DNA of 64,000 bases from Methylobacterium sp. BTF04 (GTDB taxonomy: Bacteria; Pseudomonadota; Alphaproteobacteria; Rhizobiales; Beijerinckiaceae): the NCBI RefSeq assembly GCF_010692745.1, contig NZ_JAAHTB010000002.1, positions 1 through 64,000 on the forward strand. The letters run 5' to 3'. A program made the translations under genes and the position numbers. Of this stretch, positions 52,966 to 63,063 are shown in pieces. The notes below the pieces were generated by a model. The model worked only from the letters and a program-made list of their open reading frames with translations, made no database searches and was not told the origin of the DNA. Numbering within the stretch: position 1 is the stretch's first letter; each line of letters opens with the position of its first letter.

Positions 52966-55626
52966 ATGGCTGAGTTCAGCGGACAAACCAAGCCCGCGTC
53001 GAATGCGATCGATCGATCCGAACGGCCGGGCCGCGTCGGGCTCCTGCTGGTGCTCGCGGGCCTGCTGGTCGGGGCGGCGGTGGGGCTGTCCTTCGTCGCC
53101 AACGAGCAAGCTCAGCCGCTCATCCTCGGCCTGTTGGCGCTGCTCGCCATGGCCGGCGTGTTCTGCCTGTTCGCCCTCGCCATCGGGGCGCTCCAGCTCG
53201 CCGGGCAGACCGCCCGCGACGACATCACCAAGGCCATCGTCGACGCCTCTCCGGATGGTGCCATCGTGGTCGAGGATGGCGGCCGCCTGATCTACGCCAA
53301 CGAAGCCTACCTGCGCGTCGCCGGGGGCGAGAGCTTCGCCAACCTGCGACCGGTGGAGCGGGTCTTCGTCGGGTCGCCGGAGGTCTCCGAGGCGGTCTAC
53401 CGGCTGGCGCAGGCCGCCCGCGACGGCCTCGGCCATGTGGAGGAGATCCGCATGGCACCGCCGCCCGGCGGGGGTGGCGAGCGCGCCTTCGCGTGGTTCC
53501 GCATCGCCGTGCGTCCCATCGACCGGCCGCGCCGCGCCGCCGCCCTCTGGACGGTGAGCGACATCACCCACGAGCGCGAACGCCAGGAGAACGTCTTCCA
53601 GGAACTCCAGCACGCCATCGACTATCTCGATCATGCGCCGGCCGGCTTCCTGTCCATCGATCCGACCGGGTCGATCGTCTACATGAACGCGACGCTCGCC
53701 TCCTGGCTCGGCTACGACCTCGCCACGGTGGGCTCCGGCGGCCTGCGCCTGCCCGAGATCGCCCCCGGCGCCGACGTGCTCACCGCCACCGAAGGCCTGC
53801 CCGGCGAGGTCCGCACCGATCGGTTCGACCTCGACCTGCGCCGCCGCAACGGCCATCCGCTCCCCGCCCGGCTCTACCATCGGGTCGCCTTCGGGCAGGA
53901 CGGCCGGCCCGGTCCGTCGCGGACCTTCGTCCTCAACCGCTCGGCCGGCGCCGAGAGCGACGAGCCCCAGCGGGTGGCCGAGGTCCGCCTCGCGCGCTTC
54001 CTCAACAACAGCCCGATCGCCATCGCCACCCTCGACCGGTCCGGGCACATCGCCCGCGCCAATGCGTCGTTCGCGCGCCTGTTCGGCGGCATGCCGCGCC
54101 AGGCGCTCCCGGATGGCCGCAACGACCTCGTCGGCGAGCCGACCATGTGGGAGGCCGTGGTCGAACGCGACCGGGCGGCCCTTGAGAGCGCCCTGGCGAA
54201 GGCCGCCGGCGGCCTCGCCGAGGTCCAGCCCATCGAGATCGCCGTGGCCGGCCCCGGCAATCGCTCGGCGCGGGTCTGGCTCAGCCCGGCCGGCGGCGAG
54301 GGCGCGGCCGCCTCGTCGGATTCCGAGACGGAGCAGGGCGACCGCGAGCGCGTGATCCTCTACGCCCTCGACACCACCGCCCAGCGCCAGCTCGAGCAGC
54401 AGGTCGCCCAGGCGCAGAAGATGGACACCGTCGGCCAGCTCGCCGGCGGCATCGCCCACGATTTCAACAACGTCCTTCAGGCCATCATCGGCTATTCCGA
54501 CCTGCTGCTGGCGAGCCACAGGCCGACCGATCCGGCCTTCCAGGACATCATGCAGATCAAGCAGAACGCCAACCGGGCCGCCAGCCTGGTGCGGCAGCTG
54601 CTGGCGTTCTCCCGGCGCCAGACCCTGCGGCCCGAGGTGATGAGCGTCGGCGAAGCGCTGTCCGACCTGACGCTGCTGCTGAAGCGGCTCCTCGGCGAAC
54701 GGGTCGACCTCGACCTCAAGCACGGGCGCGACATCTGGCCGATCAAGGCCGACGTCAACCAGTTCGAGCAGGTCATCGTCAATCTCGCGGTCAATGCCCG
54801 CGACGCGATGCCGGAGGGTGGGCGCCTGCTCATCCGCACCGCCAACGTGGTGCACGACACCGTGGCGGCCGAGAACCCGATCGGGATGCCCGAGGGCGAT
54901 CACGTCCTCATCGAGGTTCTCGACACCGGGCAGGGCATCCCGCCCGACGTGATGGAGAAGATCTTCGAGCCGTTCTTCACCACCAAGGACATCGGTAAGG
55001 GGACCGGCCTCGGCCTCTCGACGGTGTTCGGCATCGTCAAGCAGAGCGGCGGCACCATCGACGTGCGCTCCACGGTGGGCGAAGGCACGGCGTTCCGCAT
55101 CTACTTCCCGCGCCACGAGCCGGTGGCCGAGCCGGAGCCGCTTCCCGCGCCCGACCAGTCCACCGCGGAGATCGCGGCCAACCGCCTCAAGGGAACCCCG
55201 GAACTTGCCAGACCCGGGGCCGAGAAGCCGCCGCGCAAGCCCGCCCCGGACCATACCGGGCAGGGCGTCATCCTCCTCGTCGAGGACGAGGACCCGGTAC
55301 GCGCCGTCAACAGCCGTGCCCTGTCGGCCCGTGGCTACACCGTGCTGGAGGCCGCCTCCGGCCTCGATGCCATGCGCATCATCGAGGACAAGAACCAGAT
55401 CATCGACCTCGTGGTCTCCGACGTGGTGATGCCCGAGATGGACGGGCCGACCCTGCTGCGCGAGTTGCGCAAGCACCATCCCGACCTGAAGGTGATCTTC
55501 GTCTCCGGCTATGCCGAGGACGCCTTCCGCAAGAATCTGCCCGAAGGCGAGGATTTCAACTTCCTGCCTAAGCCGTTCAGCCTGAAGCAGCTGGTCGAGA
55601 CGGTGAAGGAGACCATCGCCCGCTGA
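52966..55626 (+). CDS. cckA: hybrid sensor histidine kinase CckA
   Basis: 886 residues from ATG 52966 (GTG 52951 is in frame). Two membrane spans (about 24-45 and 50-77) and PAS-like domains (about 85-460) come first, then HisKA with His498 (GGIAHDFNN), an ATPase domain ([27 protein letters not shown]) and a receiver domain with Asp819 in [10 protein letters not shown]. CckA passes phosphate through ChpT to CtrA and controls the cell cycle and flagellar genes. The linked CtrA boxes at 46538 and 49246 fit this. Position between flhB and recA is common in this group. Confidence 0.94.
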   Translation: MAEFSGQTKPASNAIDRSERPGRVGLLLVLAGLLVGAAVGLSFVANEQAQPLILGLLALLAMAGVFCLFALAIGALQLAGQTARDDITKAIVDASPDGAIVVEDGGRLIYANEAYLRVAGGESFANLRPVERVFVGSPEVSEAVYRLAQAARDGLGHVEEIRMAPPPGGGGERAFAWFRIAVRPIDRPRRAAALWTVSDITHERERQENVFQELQHAIDYLDHAPAGFLSIDPTGSIVYMNATLASWLGYDLATVGSGGLRLPEIAPGADVLTATEGLPGEVRTDRFDLDLRRRNGHPLPARLYHRVAFGQDGRPGPSRTFVLNRSAGAESDEPQRVAEVRLARFLNNSPIAIATLDRSGHIARANASFARLFGGMPRQALPDGRNDLVGEPTMWEAVVERDRAALESALAKAAGGLAEVQPIEIAVAGPGNRSARVWLSPAGGEGAAASSDSETEQGDRERVILYALDTTAQRQLEQQVAQAQKMDTVGQLAGGIAHDFNNVLQAIIGYSDLLLASHRPTDPAFQDIMQIKQNANRAASLVRQLLAFSRRQTLRPEVMSVGEALSDLTLLLKRLLGERVDLDLKHGRDIWPIKADVNQFEQVIVNLAVNARDAMPEGGRLLIRTANVVHDTVAAENPIGMPEGDHVLIEVLDTGQGIPPDVMEKIFEPFFTTKDIGKGTGLGLSTVFGIVKQSGGTIDVRSTVGEGTAFRIYFPRHEPVAEPEPLPAPDQSTAEIAANRLKGTPELARPGAEKPPRKPAPDHTGQGVILLVEDEDPVRAVNSRALSARGYTVLEAASGLDAMRIIEDKNQIIDLVVSDVVMPEMDGPTLLRELRKHHPDLKVIFVSGYAEDAFRKNLPEGEDFNFLPKPFSLKQLVETVKETIAR

Positions 55627-55648
55627 GCGGTAGCTCCGGCACGCCAGC

Positions 55649-55678
55649 CAGGGCGAATGCGTGCGCGTGTTCGCCCTG
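55649..55678 (+). terminator. hairpin after cckA
   Basis: CAGGGCGAA at 55649-55657 pairs with TTCGCCCTG at 55670-55678 (9-bp perfect stem, 12-base loop), 23 bp after the cckA stop. Only a weak T-rich tract (AATCTTT) follows, so termination may be partial. Confidence 0.5.
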
Positions 55679-55696
55679 AATCTTTGGTCCCGCACC

Positions 55697-55725
55697 TTGC
55701 GAAATGAGAACAAAACAGGTACATG
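55697..55725 (+). promoter_or_regulatory. recA promoter with LexA (SOS) box
   Basis: GAAC-AAAACAG-GTAC at 55708-55722 matches the alphaproteobacterial LexA site GAAC-N7-GAAC with one mismatch. TTGCGA (55697-55702) and TACATG (55720-55725), 17 bases apart, make a plausible -35/-10 pair that the LexA box overlaps, so LexA bound here would block the promoter. Confidence 0.7.
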
Positions 55726-55784
55726 AGTCGTCATCCGAGGCGCATTGAGCCTTGCTCCCACCCCATGCATAAGGATGCCGACGA

Positions 55785-56876
55785 ATGGCCCAGCCCTCGC
55801 TGAAAATTGTGGAAGCCCCGATGGTGGACAAGGACAAGGCGAAGGCGATCGACGCCGCGCTGTCGCAGATCGAGCGCGCGTTCGGCAAAGGCTCGATCAT
55901 GCGCCTGGGCAAGAACGACAAGGTCCAGGAGGTCGAGGTCGTCTCCACGGGCTCGCTCGGCCTCGACATCGCGCTCGGCGTCGGCGGCCTGCCGCGTGGC
56001 CGCGTGATCGAGATCTACGGACCGGAATCCTCGGGCAAGACCACGCTCGCCCTCCACACCATCGCCGAGGCCCAGAAGAAGGGCGGCGTCTGCGCCTTCG
56101 TCGACGCCGAGCACGCCCTCGATCCGGTCTACGCCCGCAAGCTCGGGGTGCAGCTCGACGACCTGCTGATCTCGCAGCCCGATACCGGCGAGCAGGCCCT
56201 CGAGATCACCGACACCCTGGTGCGCTCGGGCGCCATCGACGTGCTGGTGATCGATTCGGTGGCGGCACTGACCCCGCGCGCCGAGATCGAAGGCGAGATG
56301 GGTGACAGCCAGCCCGGCCTCCAGGCGCGGCTGATGAGCCAGGCCCTGCGCAAGCTCACCGGCTCGATCTCGCGCTCGAAGTGCATGGTCATCTTCATCA
56401 ACCAGATCCGGATGAAGATCGGCGTCATGTACGGCAGCCCCGAGACCACCACCGGCGGCAACGCGCTGAAGTTCTACGCCTCGGTCCGCCTCGACATCCG
56501 CCGGATCTCGACCCTGAAAGACCGCGACGAGGCCATCGGTAACCAGGTCCGCGTCAAGGTCGTGAAGAACAAGGTCGCGCCGCCCTTCAAGCAGGTCGAG
56601 TTCGACATCATGTTCGGCGAAGGCGTCTCCAAGGTCGGCGAGCTCATCGACCTCGGGGTCAAGGCCGGTATCGTCGAGAAGTCCGGCGCGTGGTTCTCTT
56701 ATGCGAGCCAGCGCCTCGGCCAGGGCCGCGAGAACTCGAAGGGGTTCCTGCGCGACAACCCGGATATCGCGGCCAAGATCGAAGCCTCGATCCGTCAAAG
56801 CTCGGGCATCCTCGCCGACAAGATTCTCGATAACGTCAAGCCCACCGCGGACGACCTCGACGAGGGCGAGGCCTGA
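55785..56876 (+). CDS. recA: recombinase RecA
   Basis: 363 residues. Walker [10 protein letters not shown] is at 79-87; the YAQKKGG-like [20 protein letters not shown] stretch and the [20 protein letters not shown]-type L2 region are present. RecA binds single-stranded DNA with ATP, drives strand exchange and triggers LexA self-cleavage. The upstream LexA box shows SOS control. The C-terminal tail is acidic (ADDLDEGEA), as usual. A strong terminator follows. Confidence 0.98.
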   Translation: MAQPSLKIVEAPMVDKDKAKAIDAALSQIERAFGKGSIMRLGKNDKVQEVEVVSTGSLGLDIALGVGGLPRGRVIEIYGPESSGKTTLALHTIAEAQKKGGVCAFVDAEHALDPVYARKLGVQLDDLLISQPDTGEQALEITDTLVRSGAIDVLVIDSVAALTPRAEIEGEMGDSQPGLQARLMSQALRKLTGSISRSKCMVIFINQIRMKIGVMYGSPETTTGGNALKFYASVRLDIRRISTLKDRDEAIGNQVRVKVVKNKVAPPFKQVEFDIMFGEGVSKVGELIDLGVKAGIVEKSGAWFSYASQRLGQGRENSKGFLRDNPDIAAKIEASIRQSSGILADKILDNVKPTADDLDEGEA

Positions 56877-56923
56877 GGCTTCCGCTGCACTGCGATCAAT
56901 CCGCAGTGTTGAGGCGCGATAGA

Positions 56924-56960
56924 AAAAAGCCGCCGGACCGGGTCCGGCGGCTTTTCTTTT
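56924..56960. terminator. bidirectional intrinsic terminator after recA
   Basis: AAAAGCCGCCGGACC pairs with GGTCCGGCGGCTTTT around position 56941, with an A-run before and a T-rich run after. It ends recA (plus) and can end the convergent MAPEG gene (minus). Confidence 0.9.
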
Positions 56961-57000
56961 GGTGATGAGGGTGGTGCGGCCCCCATCGGGGCCGGGACGC

Positions 57001-57417
57001 TCAGGCGCTGTAGGGCAGGATCTTGATGAACAGGCCCCACAGCACGAACAGGATGCCGACGATGGAGACGCCCCAGAGAATCGAACGGATTTTCGGGATG
57101 CCGAAGCCGAAGACCGGCAGGTAGGCGAGGCGGCCGAAGAAGTAGAGGTAGGCGCCGAGCACCACGGCGGTGTTGTGGCGATCGCTCACCACGCAGGCCA
57201 GCACCAGGGCGGCGAAGATCGGGAACGTTTCGAAGAAGTTCTTCGAGGCCTTCTCGAGCCGGGCCGCGGCGCCGGTCACCGTCGGCGTGGTGCCCTCGCG
57301 ATTGCTGGAGGCCCAGTCGAGTCCGCCCCGCTGCTTCAGGCCACTGGCGGAGGCGGCGATGATGTGGACGAGGCCCAGGAAGCAGGACCAGGCGAGAAGG
57401 CGAATTTCAACCGGCAT
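57001..57417 (-). CDS. MAPEG-family membrane protein
   Basis: 138 residues from ATG 57417 (MPVEIRLLAWSCFLGLVHII), with four spans. The stretch RLEKASKNFFETFPIFAALV is a MAPEG hallmark (ExxxNxxE-type loop followed by a span). The family includes glutathione-dependent membrane enzymes, but bacterial members like this are mostly uncharacterised. Convergent with recA across a shared terminator. Confidence 0.87.
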   Translation of the reverse strand: MPVEIRLLAWSCFLGLVHIIAASASGLKQRGGLDWASSNREGTTPTVTGAAARLEKASKNFFETFPIFAALVLACVVSDRHNTAVVLGAYLYFFGRLAYLPVFGFGIPKIRSILWGVSIVGILFVLWGLFIKILPYSA

Positions 57418-57623
57418 ACGAAACGTTCCTGTCACGGGTGTGAGCTACGCAGTTCCTAGCCCGGCGCTGGCGAAAAGCGAAACCGCCCGTGACTTGCGCC
57501 GGAACGCTCCGTATGAGAGCGCCAGCGTGGCTCGAACCCCTGGAAGGGTGAGGGACCGCGGGCATGTGCGCGCGCCGGCCGGGCTTGGTGGCCGGCTCGA
57601 GCCCTATGACAGAGTCATTTGCG

Positions 57624-60284
57624 ATGAGCGGCGTCAACGAAATCCGGTCGACCTTCCTCGACTACTTCGCCAAGGCGGACCACGAAGTGGTGCCGTCCTC
57701 GTCGCTGGTGCCGCGCAACGACCCGACGCTGATGTTCACCAATGCCGGCATGGTGCAGTTCAAGAACGTCTTCACCGGCGTCGAAAAGCGGCCCTACACC
57801 CGGGCCACCACGGCGCAGAAATGCGTCCGCGCCGGCGGCAAGCACAACGACCTCGACAATGTCGGCTACACCGCCCGACACCACACCTTCTTCGAGATGC
57901 TCGGCAACTTCTCGTTCGGCGATTATTTCAAGCCGCAGGCGATCGAGCTGGCCTGGACCCTGATCACCAAGGAATTCGGCCTGCCCAAGGACAAGCTCCT
58001 GGTCACGGTCTATGCCGACGACGAGGAAGCCGCCACGCTGTGGAAGAAGATCGCCGGGTTCTCCGACGACAAGATCATCCGCATCGGCACCTCCGACAAT
58101 TTCTGGCAGATGGGCGATACCGGTCCGTGCGGCCCGTGCTCGGAGATCTTCATCGACCAGGGCCCGTCGGTGCGCGGCGGACCGCCCGGTTCGCCGGACG
58201 AGGATGGCGACCGCTTCCTCGAATTCTGGAACCTCGTGTTCATGCAATACGAGCAGATCGAGCCGGGCAACCGCCTCGACCTGCCGCGCCCGTCCATCGA
58301 TACCGGCATGGGCCTCGAGCGCATGGCCTCGATTCTCCAGGGCGTGACGACGACGTTCGAGACGGATCTGTTTCGCGCGCTCATCGATGCGGTCTCCCAC
58401 GCGGTGGGACGTGGGCCGGAACCCGGCACCGTCGCCTCGTACCGCGTCATCGCCGATCACCTGCGCGCCGCCGCCTTCCTGGTCGCCGATGGCGTCCTGC
58501 CGGGGAGCGAGGGCCGCGGCTACGTCCTGCGCCGGATCATGCGCCGGGCCATGCGCCATGCCGAGCTGCTCGGCTCGCGCGAACCGATGATGTACCGCCT
58601 CGTGCCGGCTTTGCTGCGCGAGATGGGGCAGGCCTATCCTGAGCTCGTCCGCGCCGAGAGCCTCATCGGCGAGACCCTGCGCCTCGAAGAGACCCGGTTC
58701 CGCCGCACCCTCGAGCGCGGCCTCGCAATCCTCGATTCCGAGAGCCGCGACCTCGCCCAGGGCCAGAACCTGTCGGGCGAGACGGCCTTCACCCTCTACG
58801 ACACCTACGGCTTTCCCCTCGACCTGACGCAGGATGCGCTGAAGGCGCGCGGTATCGGCGTCGACACCGACGCGTTCAGCGCCGCGATGGAGCGCCAGCG
58901 CAAGGCGGCGCGCGCCGCCTGGACGGGTTCGGGCGAGGCCGCCACCGAGACCGTGTGGTTCGGGCTCAAGGAGCGCGTCGGCGCCTCCGAATTCCTCGGC
59001 TACGAGACCGAGCAGGCCGAGGGCATCGTCACCGCGCTCCTGCGCGACGGGGCCGAGACCGACACGCTCTCCACCGGTCAGACCGGCCTGATGCTACTCA
59101 ACCAGACTCCGTTCTACGCCGAATCGGGTGGTCAGGTCGGCGATACCGGGACGCTCACCGCCGCCGGCCTGAAGGCCCGCGTCACCGCCACCGAGAAGAA
59201 GCTCGGCGACCTCTTCGTTCACCACGTCACCGTGGACGAGGGGCGGCTCGCCATGGGACAGGCGGTGGAGCTCGGGGTCGATCCGGCGCGCCGGGCGGCG
59301 ATCCGCGCCAACCATTCCGCGACCCATCTCCTGCACGAGGCCCTGCGTCAGGTGCTCGGCGACCACGTCGCCCAGAAGGGATCGCTGGTCTCGGCCGACC
59401 GCCTGCGCTTCGACTTCAGCCACCCCAAGCCGATGGATGAGGCCGAGATCCGCGCCGTCGAGGACATCGCCAACGCGGTCCTGCTCCAGAACACCCCCGT
59501 GGTCACGAAGCTGATGGCGCAGGACGAGGCCGTCGCCTCGGGCGCACGCGCGCTGTTCGGCGAGAAATACGGCGACGAGGTCCGCGTCGTCTCGATGGGT
59601 CTGCCGGTCGCCGGCGCGCAGGGCCGCCTCAAGGCGTTCTCGGTGGAGCTCTGCGGCGGCACCCATGCGGCGCGCACCGGTGAGATCGGCCAGGTGTCGG
59701 TGGTGGGCGAATCGGCCGTCGGTGCCGGCGTACGCCGGATCGAGGCGCTGACCGCCGGCGCGGCACGGCGCTTCCGCGCCGAGGAGAGCCGGACGCTCGG
59801 TCAGATGGCCGGTCTGCTCAAGGCGTCGGCCACCGATGCCCCCGACCGGCTCGCCGCCCTGATCGAGGACCGCCGCCGCCTGGAGCGCGAACTCACCGAG
59901 GCGCGCAAGAAACTGGCGATGGGCGCATCCGGCGCCGGCGATGACGGCATTGCCGAGATCGGCGACATCAAGATCATGGCCCGGGTGGTCGAGGGGGTCG
60001 AAATGCGCGACCTCAAGAGTCTGGCCGACGAGGGCAAGGCCCGAATCGGCTCGGGGATCGTCGCGCTGGTCGGCGTGGCGCCCGACGGCAAAGCCGGCCT
60101 CGTGGTCGGCGTCACCGCCGATCTCACCGAGCGCTACGATGCGGTGGCGCTGGTGCGGGCCGGTGCCGGCCATCTCGGCGGCAAGGGCGGCGGCGGACGC
60201 CGCGACATGGCCCAGGCCGGCGGCCCCGAGGGCGCAGGCGCCGAGGCGGCCCTCGACGCGATCCGGGCGGCGCTGGCGGGCTGA
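57624..60284 (+). CDS. alaS: alanyl-tRNA synthetase
   Basis: 886 residues from ATG 57624 ([20 protein letters not shown]); ATG 57606 is six codons upstream and also possible. Aminoacylation motifs include [18 protein letters not shown] and [19 protein letters not shown]. The editing domain has NHSATHLLH (two zinc-binding His) and [10 protein letters not shown], so mischarged Ser and Gly should be removed. The C-Ala domain ends in [12 protein letters not shown]. It charges tRNA-Ala, two copies of which lie at 61754 and 62143. Confidence 0.97.
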   Translation: MSGVNEIRSTFLDYFAKADHEVVPSSSLVPRNDPTLMFTNAGMVQFKNVFTGVEKRPYTRATTAQKCVRAGGKHNDLDNVGYTARHHTFFEMLGNFSFGDYFKPQAIELAWTLITKEFGLPKDKLLVTVYADDEEAATLWKKIAGFSDDKIIRIGTSDNFWQMGDTGPCGPCSEIFIDQGPSVRGGPPGSPDEDGDRFLEFWNLVFMQYEQIEPGNRLDLPRPSIDTGMGLERMASILQGVTTTFETDLFRALIDAVSHAVGRGPEPGTVASYRVIADHLRAAAFLVADGVLPGSEGRGYVLRRIMRRAMRHAELLGSREPMMYRLVPALLREMGQAYPELVRAESLIGETLRLEETRFRRTLERGLAILDSESRDLAQGQNLSGETAFTLYDTYGFPLDLTQDALKARGIGVDTDAFSAAMERQRKAARAAWTGSGEAATETVWFGLKERVGASEFLGYETEQAEGIVTALLRDGAETDTLSTGQTGLMLLNQTPFYAESGGQVGDTGTLTAAGLKARVTATEKKLGDLFVHHVTVDEGRLAMGQAVELGVDPARRAAIRANHSATHLLHEALRQVLGDHVAQKGSLVSADRLRFDFSHPKPMDEAEIRAVEDIANAVLLQNTPVVTKLMAQDEAVASGARALFGEKYGDEVRVVSMGLPVAGAQGRLKAFSVELCGGTHAARTGEIGQVSVVGESAVGAGVRRIEALTAGAARRFRAEESRTLGQMAGLLKASATDAPDRLAALIEDRRRLERELTEARKKLAMGASGAGDDGIAEIGDIKIMARVVEGVEMRDLKSLADEGKARIGSGIVALVGVAPDGKAGLVVGVTADLTERYDAVALVRAGAGHLGGKGGGGRRDMAQAGGPEGAGAEAALDAIRAALAG

Positions 60285-60548
60285 ACGGTTTCCGGTTGAT
60301 GACCTCGGTGACCCGAAGCGCAACAGGCACCCTCTCGCGTTCGGGAGAGGGTAGGGGCGTGGGCTCTCCGTGAATGTCACGCACCTCACCCTGTCCCTCT
60401 CCTTCCAGGAGAGGGGACCCGAGCTTGTAGGCGACCGAAGCAACTCAACCGAAACGGCAGGAGACTGTCTGCGCTCGATCGCTTCGGTCACTTGCAAGCT
60501 TGGACCGCTTCTCCCAAACGGGAGAGGGGCCCCGTTCCACCCGTGTCG
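60285..60548. repeat. REP-like palindrome region after alaS
   Basis: This 264-bp gap has three imperfect palindromes built on the same core, CCCTCTCC-N-GGAGAGGG. They are at 60329-60352 (ACCCTCTCGCGTTCGGGAGAGGGT), 60393-60418 (core CCCTCTCC/GGAGAGGG) and 60508-60530 (core TTCTCCC/GGGAGAGG). Repeated extragenic palindromes of this kind are common after genes in high-GC alphaproteobacteria, where they may end or stabilise transcripts. No gene is seen. Confidence 0.65.
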
Positions 60549-60977
60549 TCAGCTGATGCGTTTCCAGGTCTGCCGCTTGCAGAACACGCTCATGACGCAG
60601 CCGGAGACCTCGACGGTGTTGGCGCCCTTGAGCACGAGGCCGCCCGAATAGGTCTTGCCGTCCTTCGGATTGTAGAGCGAGCCCTCGTATCCATCCGAGG
60701 TCGGCTTGCCGGCGTTCATGATCTGGACGCCGACGAGGCTGCGGGTCCGCAGGGCCGCGTCGGGATTCTTGTCGTCGAGGCCGGGTCCCGAGACGCTCAC
60801 CAGCGTGCCGCAATAGCCGGCGCCGCAGCGGGCGATCCGGACCTTGGAATCGCCGGTCTCGGTGAGCCACAGGCCGCTCGGATCACCGGCTTTCTGGGCG
60901 AGGGTCGGGCTCGAGAGGGCGAGCCCGACCAGCAATGCCGCGCCATAGCGCCGGACCGCCTGCTTGCTCACTGCCAT
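60549..60977 (-). CDS. DUF2147 secreted protein
   Basis: 142 residues from ATG 60977 with a signal peptide (AALLVGLALSSPTLAQ). The mature part GDPSGLWLTETGDSKVRI, then YCGTLVSVSGPG and the C-terminal SVFCKRQTWKRI, fits DUF2147, a small beta-barrel family with lipocalin-like features. The role is unknown. Convergent with alaS across the REP-like region. Confidence 0.85.
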   Translation of the reverse strand: MAVSKQAVRRYGAALLVGLALSSPTLAQKAGDPSGLWLTETGDSKVRIARCGAGYCGTLVSVSGPGLDDKNPDAALRTRSLVGVQIMNAGKPTSDGYEGSLYNPKDGKTYSGGLVLKGANTVEVSGCVMSVFCKRQTWKRIS

Positions 60978-61053
60978 CGGACTCTGCCTTTCGCCGGTCA
61001 TTCGGGACCGGCGCCATAGCGCGGGGCCACGGCGCACTGCAAGCCTCACGGCG

Positions 61054-61620
61054 TCAGCGACCGTCGAGAACGGCGCCCAGATAGGTCTCGTGGACCTCGC
61101 AGAACGGAATGCCGTCGGGCGTGCTGAGCAAAGCCTCGATGGCGAACAGGGCGTCGTCTGGTCCGAGCGTTCCCTCCGACCACAACAGGCGCAGATCGAG
61201 ATTACGGCGCGTCGGCGCCAGCGGATGGACCACGCGTCCGAAGGGAAGCTGCGTCGCGTCGAGGAGGCGGTTCATCTCGCGCGTCAGCCGGGCCGGGACA
61301 TACCAATTGTCGGCCTCGGACAGCGTATGCGGGCCGCAGGAGAGGCGGACGCGGCGGTAGCGCAGGGTTTCGCCGGGGGCGAGCTGGAACAGCCGCTGCC
61401 GGTCTTCGTCGAGTGCGCGGTCCGCGCCGTCGACCCGCTCGGCGACGATCGCCGGCCCCGACAGACCGCGCTCGACGCACCAGGCCTCGAGGATGGCGGT
61501 GGCGCTGTGGCCGGACAGCAAGCGCCGCGAGAGCGTCTCGATCAGACCCGCAGGCGACGCTTCGGAATCCGGTCCGCCCGTCGAGACGCGGGGGCGAGGC
61601 GAGCCGGCGGGAGGGATCAT
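61054..61620 (-). CDS. chorismate-lyase/UTRA-fold-like protein, function uncertain
   Basis: 188 residues from ATG 61620; TTG 61710 would add 30. The middle reads RVRLSCGPHTLSEADNWYVPARLT and then FGRVVHPLAPTRR, which resembles chorismate-lyase-like (UbiC-fold) proteins where an Arg and Glu bind the acid product. The match is by eye and weak at the catalytic end, so this may be a distant family member with another role. No signal peptide or span. It is 76 bp upstream of the DUF2147 gene on the same strand. Confidence 0.55.
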   Translation of the reverse strand: MIPPAGSPRPRVSTGGPDSEASPAGLIETLSRRLLSGHSATAILEAWCVERGLSGPAIVAERVDGADRALDEDRQRLFQLAPGETLRYRRVRLSCGPHTLSEADNWYVPARLTREMNRLLDATQLPFGRVVHPLAPTRRNLDLRLLWSEGTLGPDDALFAIEALLSTPDGIPFCEVHETYLGAVLDGR

Positions 61621-61753
61621 TGCGTCGAGCACCGGTGGGACCGTGTCGGCTTCGCGGAGCCGAGACACAACCTGTCGCAGATCGCACCGTTGGATGCGAG
61701 GCGCCTGCAACCGCTTTGGAATGTCGCGAGATCGCCGAGGAGCGAAGGAAAAA

Positions 61754-61829
61754 TGGTGGAGCCTAACGGGATCGAACCGATGACCTCTTCCATGCCATGG
61801 AAGCGCTCTCCCAGCTGAGCTAAGGCCCC
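61754..61829 (-). tRNA. tRNA-Ala (GGC), copy 1
   Basis: 76 nt with encoded CCA. The anticodon arm CTTCC-ATGGCAT-GGAAG gives anticodon GGC. The acceptor stem has the G3-U70 wobble pair that marks tRNA-Ala. T-arm GGTTCGATCC is standard. Confidence 0.96.
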
Positions 61830-62142
61830 ACTTTACACACCGCGACGGACTGGACGACCGCGATGGTCTTCAGAGCCGGCGGCACGTCGTGCCCGCTGGC
61901 GATGGCGGTGATATACGGCCGCTTCGGTTCGCCCTCAAGCCCAAATCGCGTCGGCGCGCAGGATTCTTCAGGGGCGCCGAGCGTCGGTCGCGCCGGCAAG
62001 GCCAGGTCTCCGGTGCCGAGAAACGACACGGGACAGGCCCACGACTTCACTGCAGCACAGTATCGGGAGGGGTCGCAAAGGCCATCGCGACGCTGGCGAG
62101 CCGCCGGCGATCAAGCGAATAAGATTGGCCTGAAAAGAAGGT
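61830..62142. repeat. spacer between the tRNA-Ala copies, partly duplicated
   Basis: This 313-bp spacer has no gene. Its first 120 bp or so resembles the flank of copy 2 (62219-62335). Shared pieces include GATGGTC, GATGGCGGTGAT-TAC and CGCCCTCAA/CGGCCTCAA followed by CCC, in the same order and spacing. This points to an old duplication of the tRNA together with its 5' leader. Confidence 0.6.
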
Positions 62143-62218
62143 TGGTGGAGCCTAACGGGATCGAACCGATGACCTCTTCCATGCCATGGAAGCGCTCTCC
62201 CAGCTGAGCTAAGGCCCC
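62143..62218 (-). tRNA. tRNA-Ala (GGC), copy 2
   Basis: 76 nt, identical to copy 1 over its full length, with encoded CCA, anticodon GGC and the G3-U70 pair. Confidence 0.96.
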
Positions 62219-62344
62219 ACTATAACCCAACACGACGTCTGGATACGTCCGTGATGGTCGAGGTCGACGGGCGGGCTTGCTGCCCGCCGTCGATGGCGGT
62301 GATGTACTTGGGCTTCCGCCCGGCCTCAACCCCTATTGTGCCGT

Positions 62345-62366
62345 GTCGGCAAACTTTTTTGCCGAC
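62345..62366 (-). terminator. hairpin after the FYDLN gene
   Basis: GTCGGCAAA at 62345-62353 pairs with TTTGCCGAC at 62358-62366 (9-bp stem, 4-base loop). It lies 72 bp after the stop of the minus-strand FYDLN gene and before the tRNA-Ala copy 2 leader. There is no T-run after it on that strand, so it is only a candidate. Confidence 0.35.
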
Positions 62367-62437
62367 GTTCCGACCCGGGGAAAACCGCCGCCGGCTTTTC
62401 GTCGAGGCGGAGTGATCCGGCCGAAAGCGCGACGATC

Positions 62438-62830
62438 TCAGCTCTCTTCGTCGTTCTCGATATCGCCGTCGATCAGGTCGGCGACGTCGTCGTCGCCCGA
62501 ATCCTCCTCCTCGAGGAAGGTGTCGTCGGTATCGGCGGTCTCGGTCTCGTCGCCGTCGGTGGTGGTATCGGCTTCGTCCTCGGCGGCCTCGACCTCATCG
62601 AGGGAGACGATCTCCGGACCGCCCTTCTCGGCGTCCGTATCCTCATCGTCGTCGGCCGGCACGGCGGCGGCACGGGCGGCGAGGGCGGGCGCGGCGACCC
62701 GGCTGGTCACGGCGGAAACCTGATAGATCGTCCCGCATTTGGGACAGGTCGCCGGATCCTTGTCGAGATCGTAGAACTTCGCGCCGCAGCTCATGCATTG
62801 ACGCTTCAAGCCGAGTTCCGGTCTGGCCAC
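62438..62830 (-). CDS. TIGR02300/FYDLN-acid zinc-ribbon protein
   Basis: 130 residues from GTG 62830. The N-terminus ARPELGLKRQCMSCGAKFYD with LDKDPATCPKCG forms a four-Cys zinc ribbon (CxxC...CxxC) and carries the FYDL motif; the rest is very acidic and low-complexity. This is a conserved alphaproteobacterial family of unknown role, commonly found beside aroA, as here. The GTG start was chosen because the family begins with MARPELG. Confidence 0.9.
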   Translation of the reverse strand: MARPELGLKRQCMSCGAKFYDLDKDPATCPKCGTIYQVSAVTSRVAAPALAARAAAVPADDDEDTDAEKGGPEIVSLDEVEAAEDEADTTTDGDETETADTDDTFLEEEDSGDDDVADLIDGDIENDEES

Positions 62831-63063
62831 GGGCGAACCTCTAAGTGCTATTCTGGGGAGAGGCGCCCCGTTAGTCGGGCGAGAGGTTCCTGTCAAATCT
62901 TGGCTGTTCGATCGTCAGTCCCTCCGACCGCCGACATCTTCGGTGGTGGGCACGTCCGGCTCTCGCGGCGGCGTCGGATGACTGCGGCCCGCGTGCGTGA
63001 TAACCGGCGCGCAGAACCGTCACATGCGAACCATCGCCCATGCGTGCCCCGGCACAGTGTTCG
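62831..63063. promoter_or_regulatory. divergent region, FYDLN gene versus aroA
   Basis: This 233-bp gap holds the promoters of two divergent genes. I see no strong ribosome binding site ahead of the aroA start and no recognisable operator. Confidence 0.3.

Noticed and set aside
52942-55770. A 942-codon open frame on the minus strand opposite cckA
   Set aside because: It is an antisense shadow of a GC-rich gene: the peptide is rich in Arg, Gly, His and Ala with no domains, while the plus strand gives a complete CckA.
61863-62207. A 114-codon plus-strand frame across the second tRNA-Ala
   Set aside because: It runs through the tRNA gene and the duplicated spacer, so it is not a protein gene.
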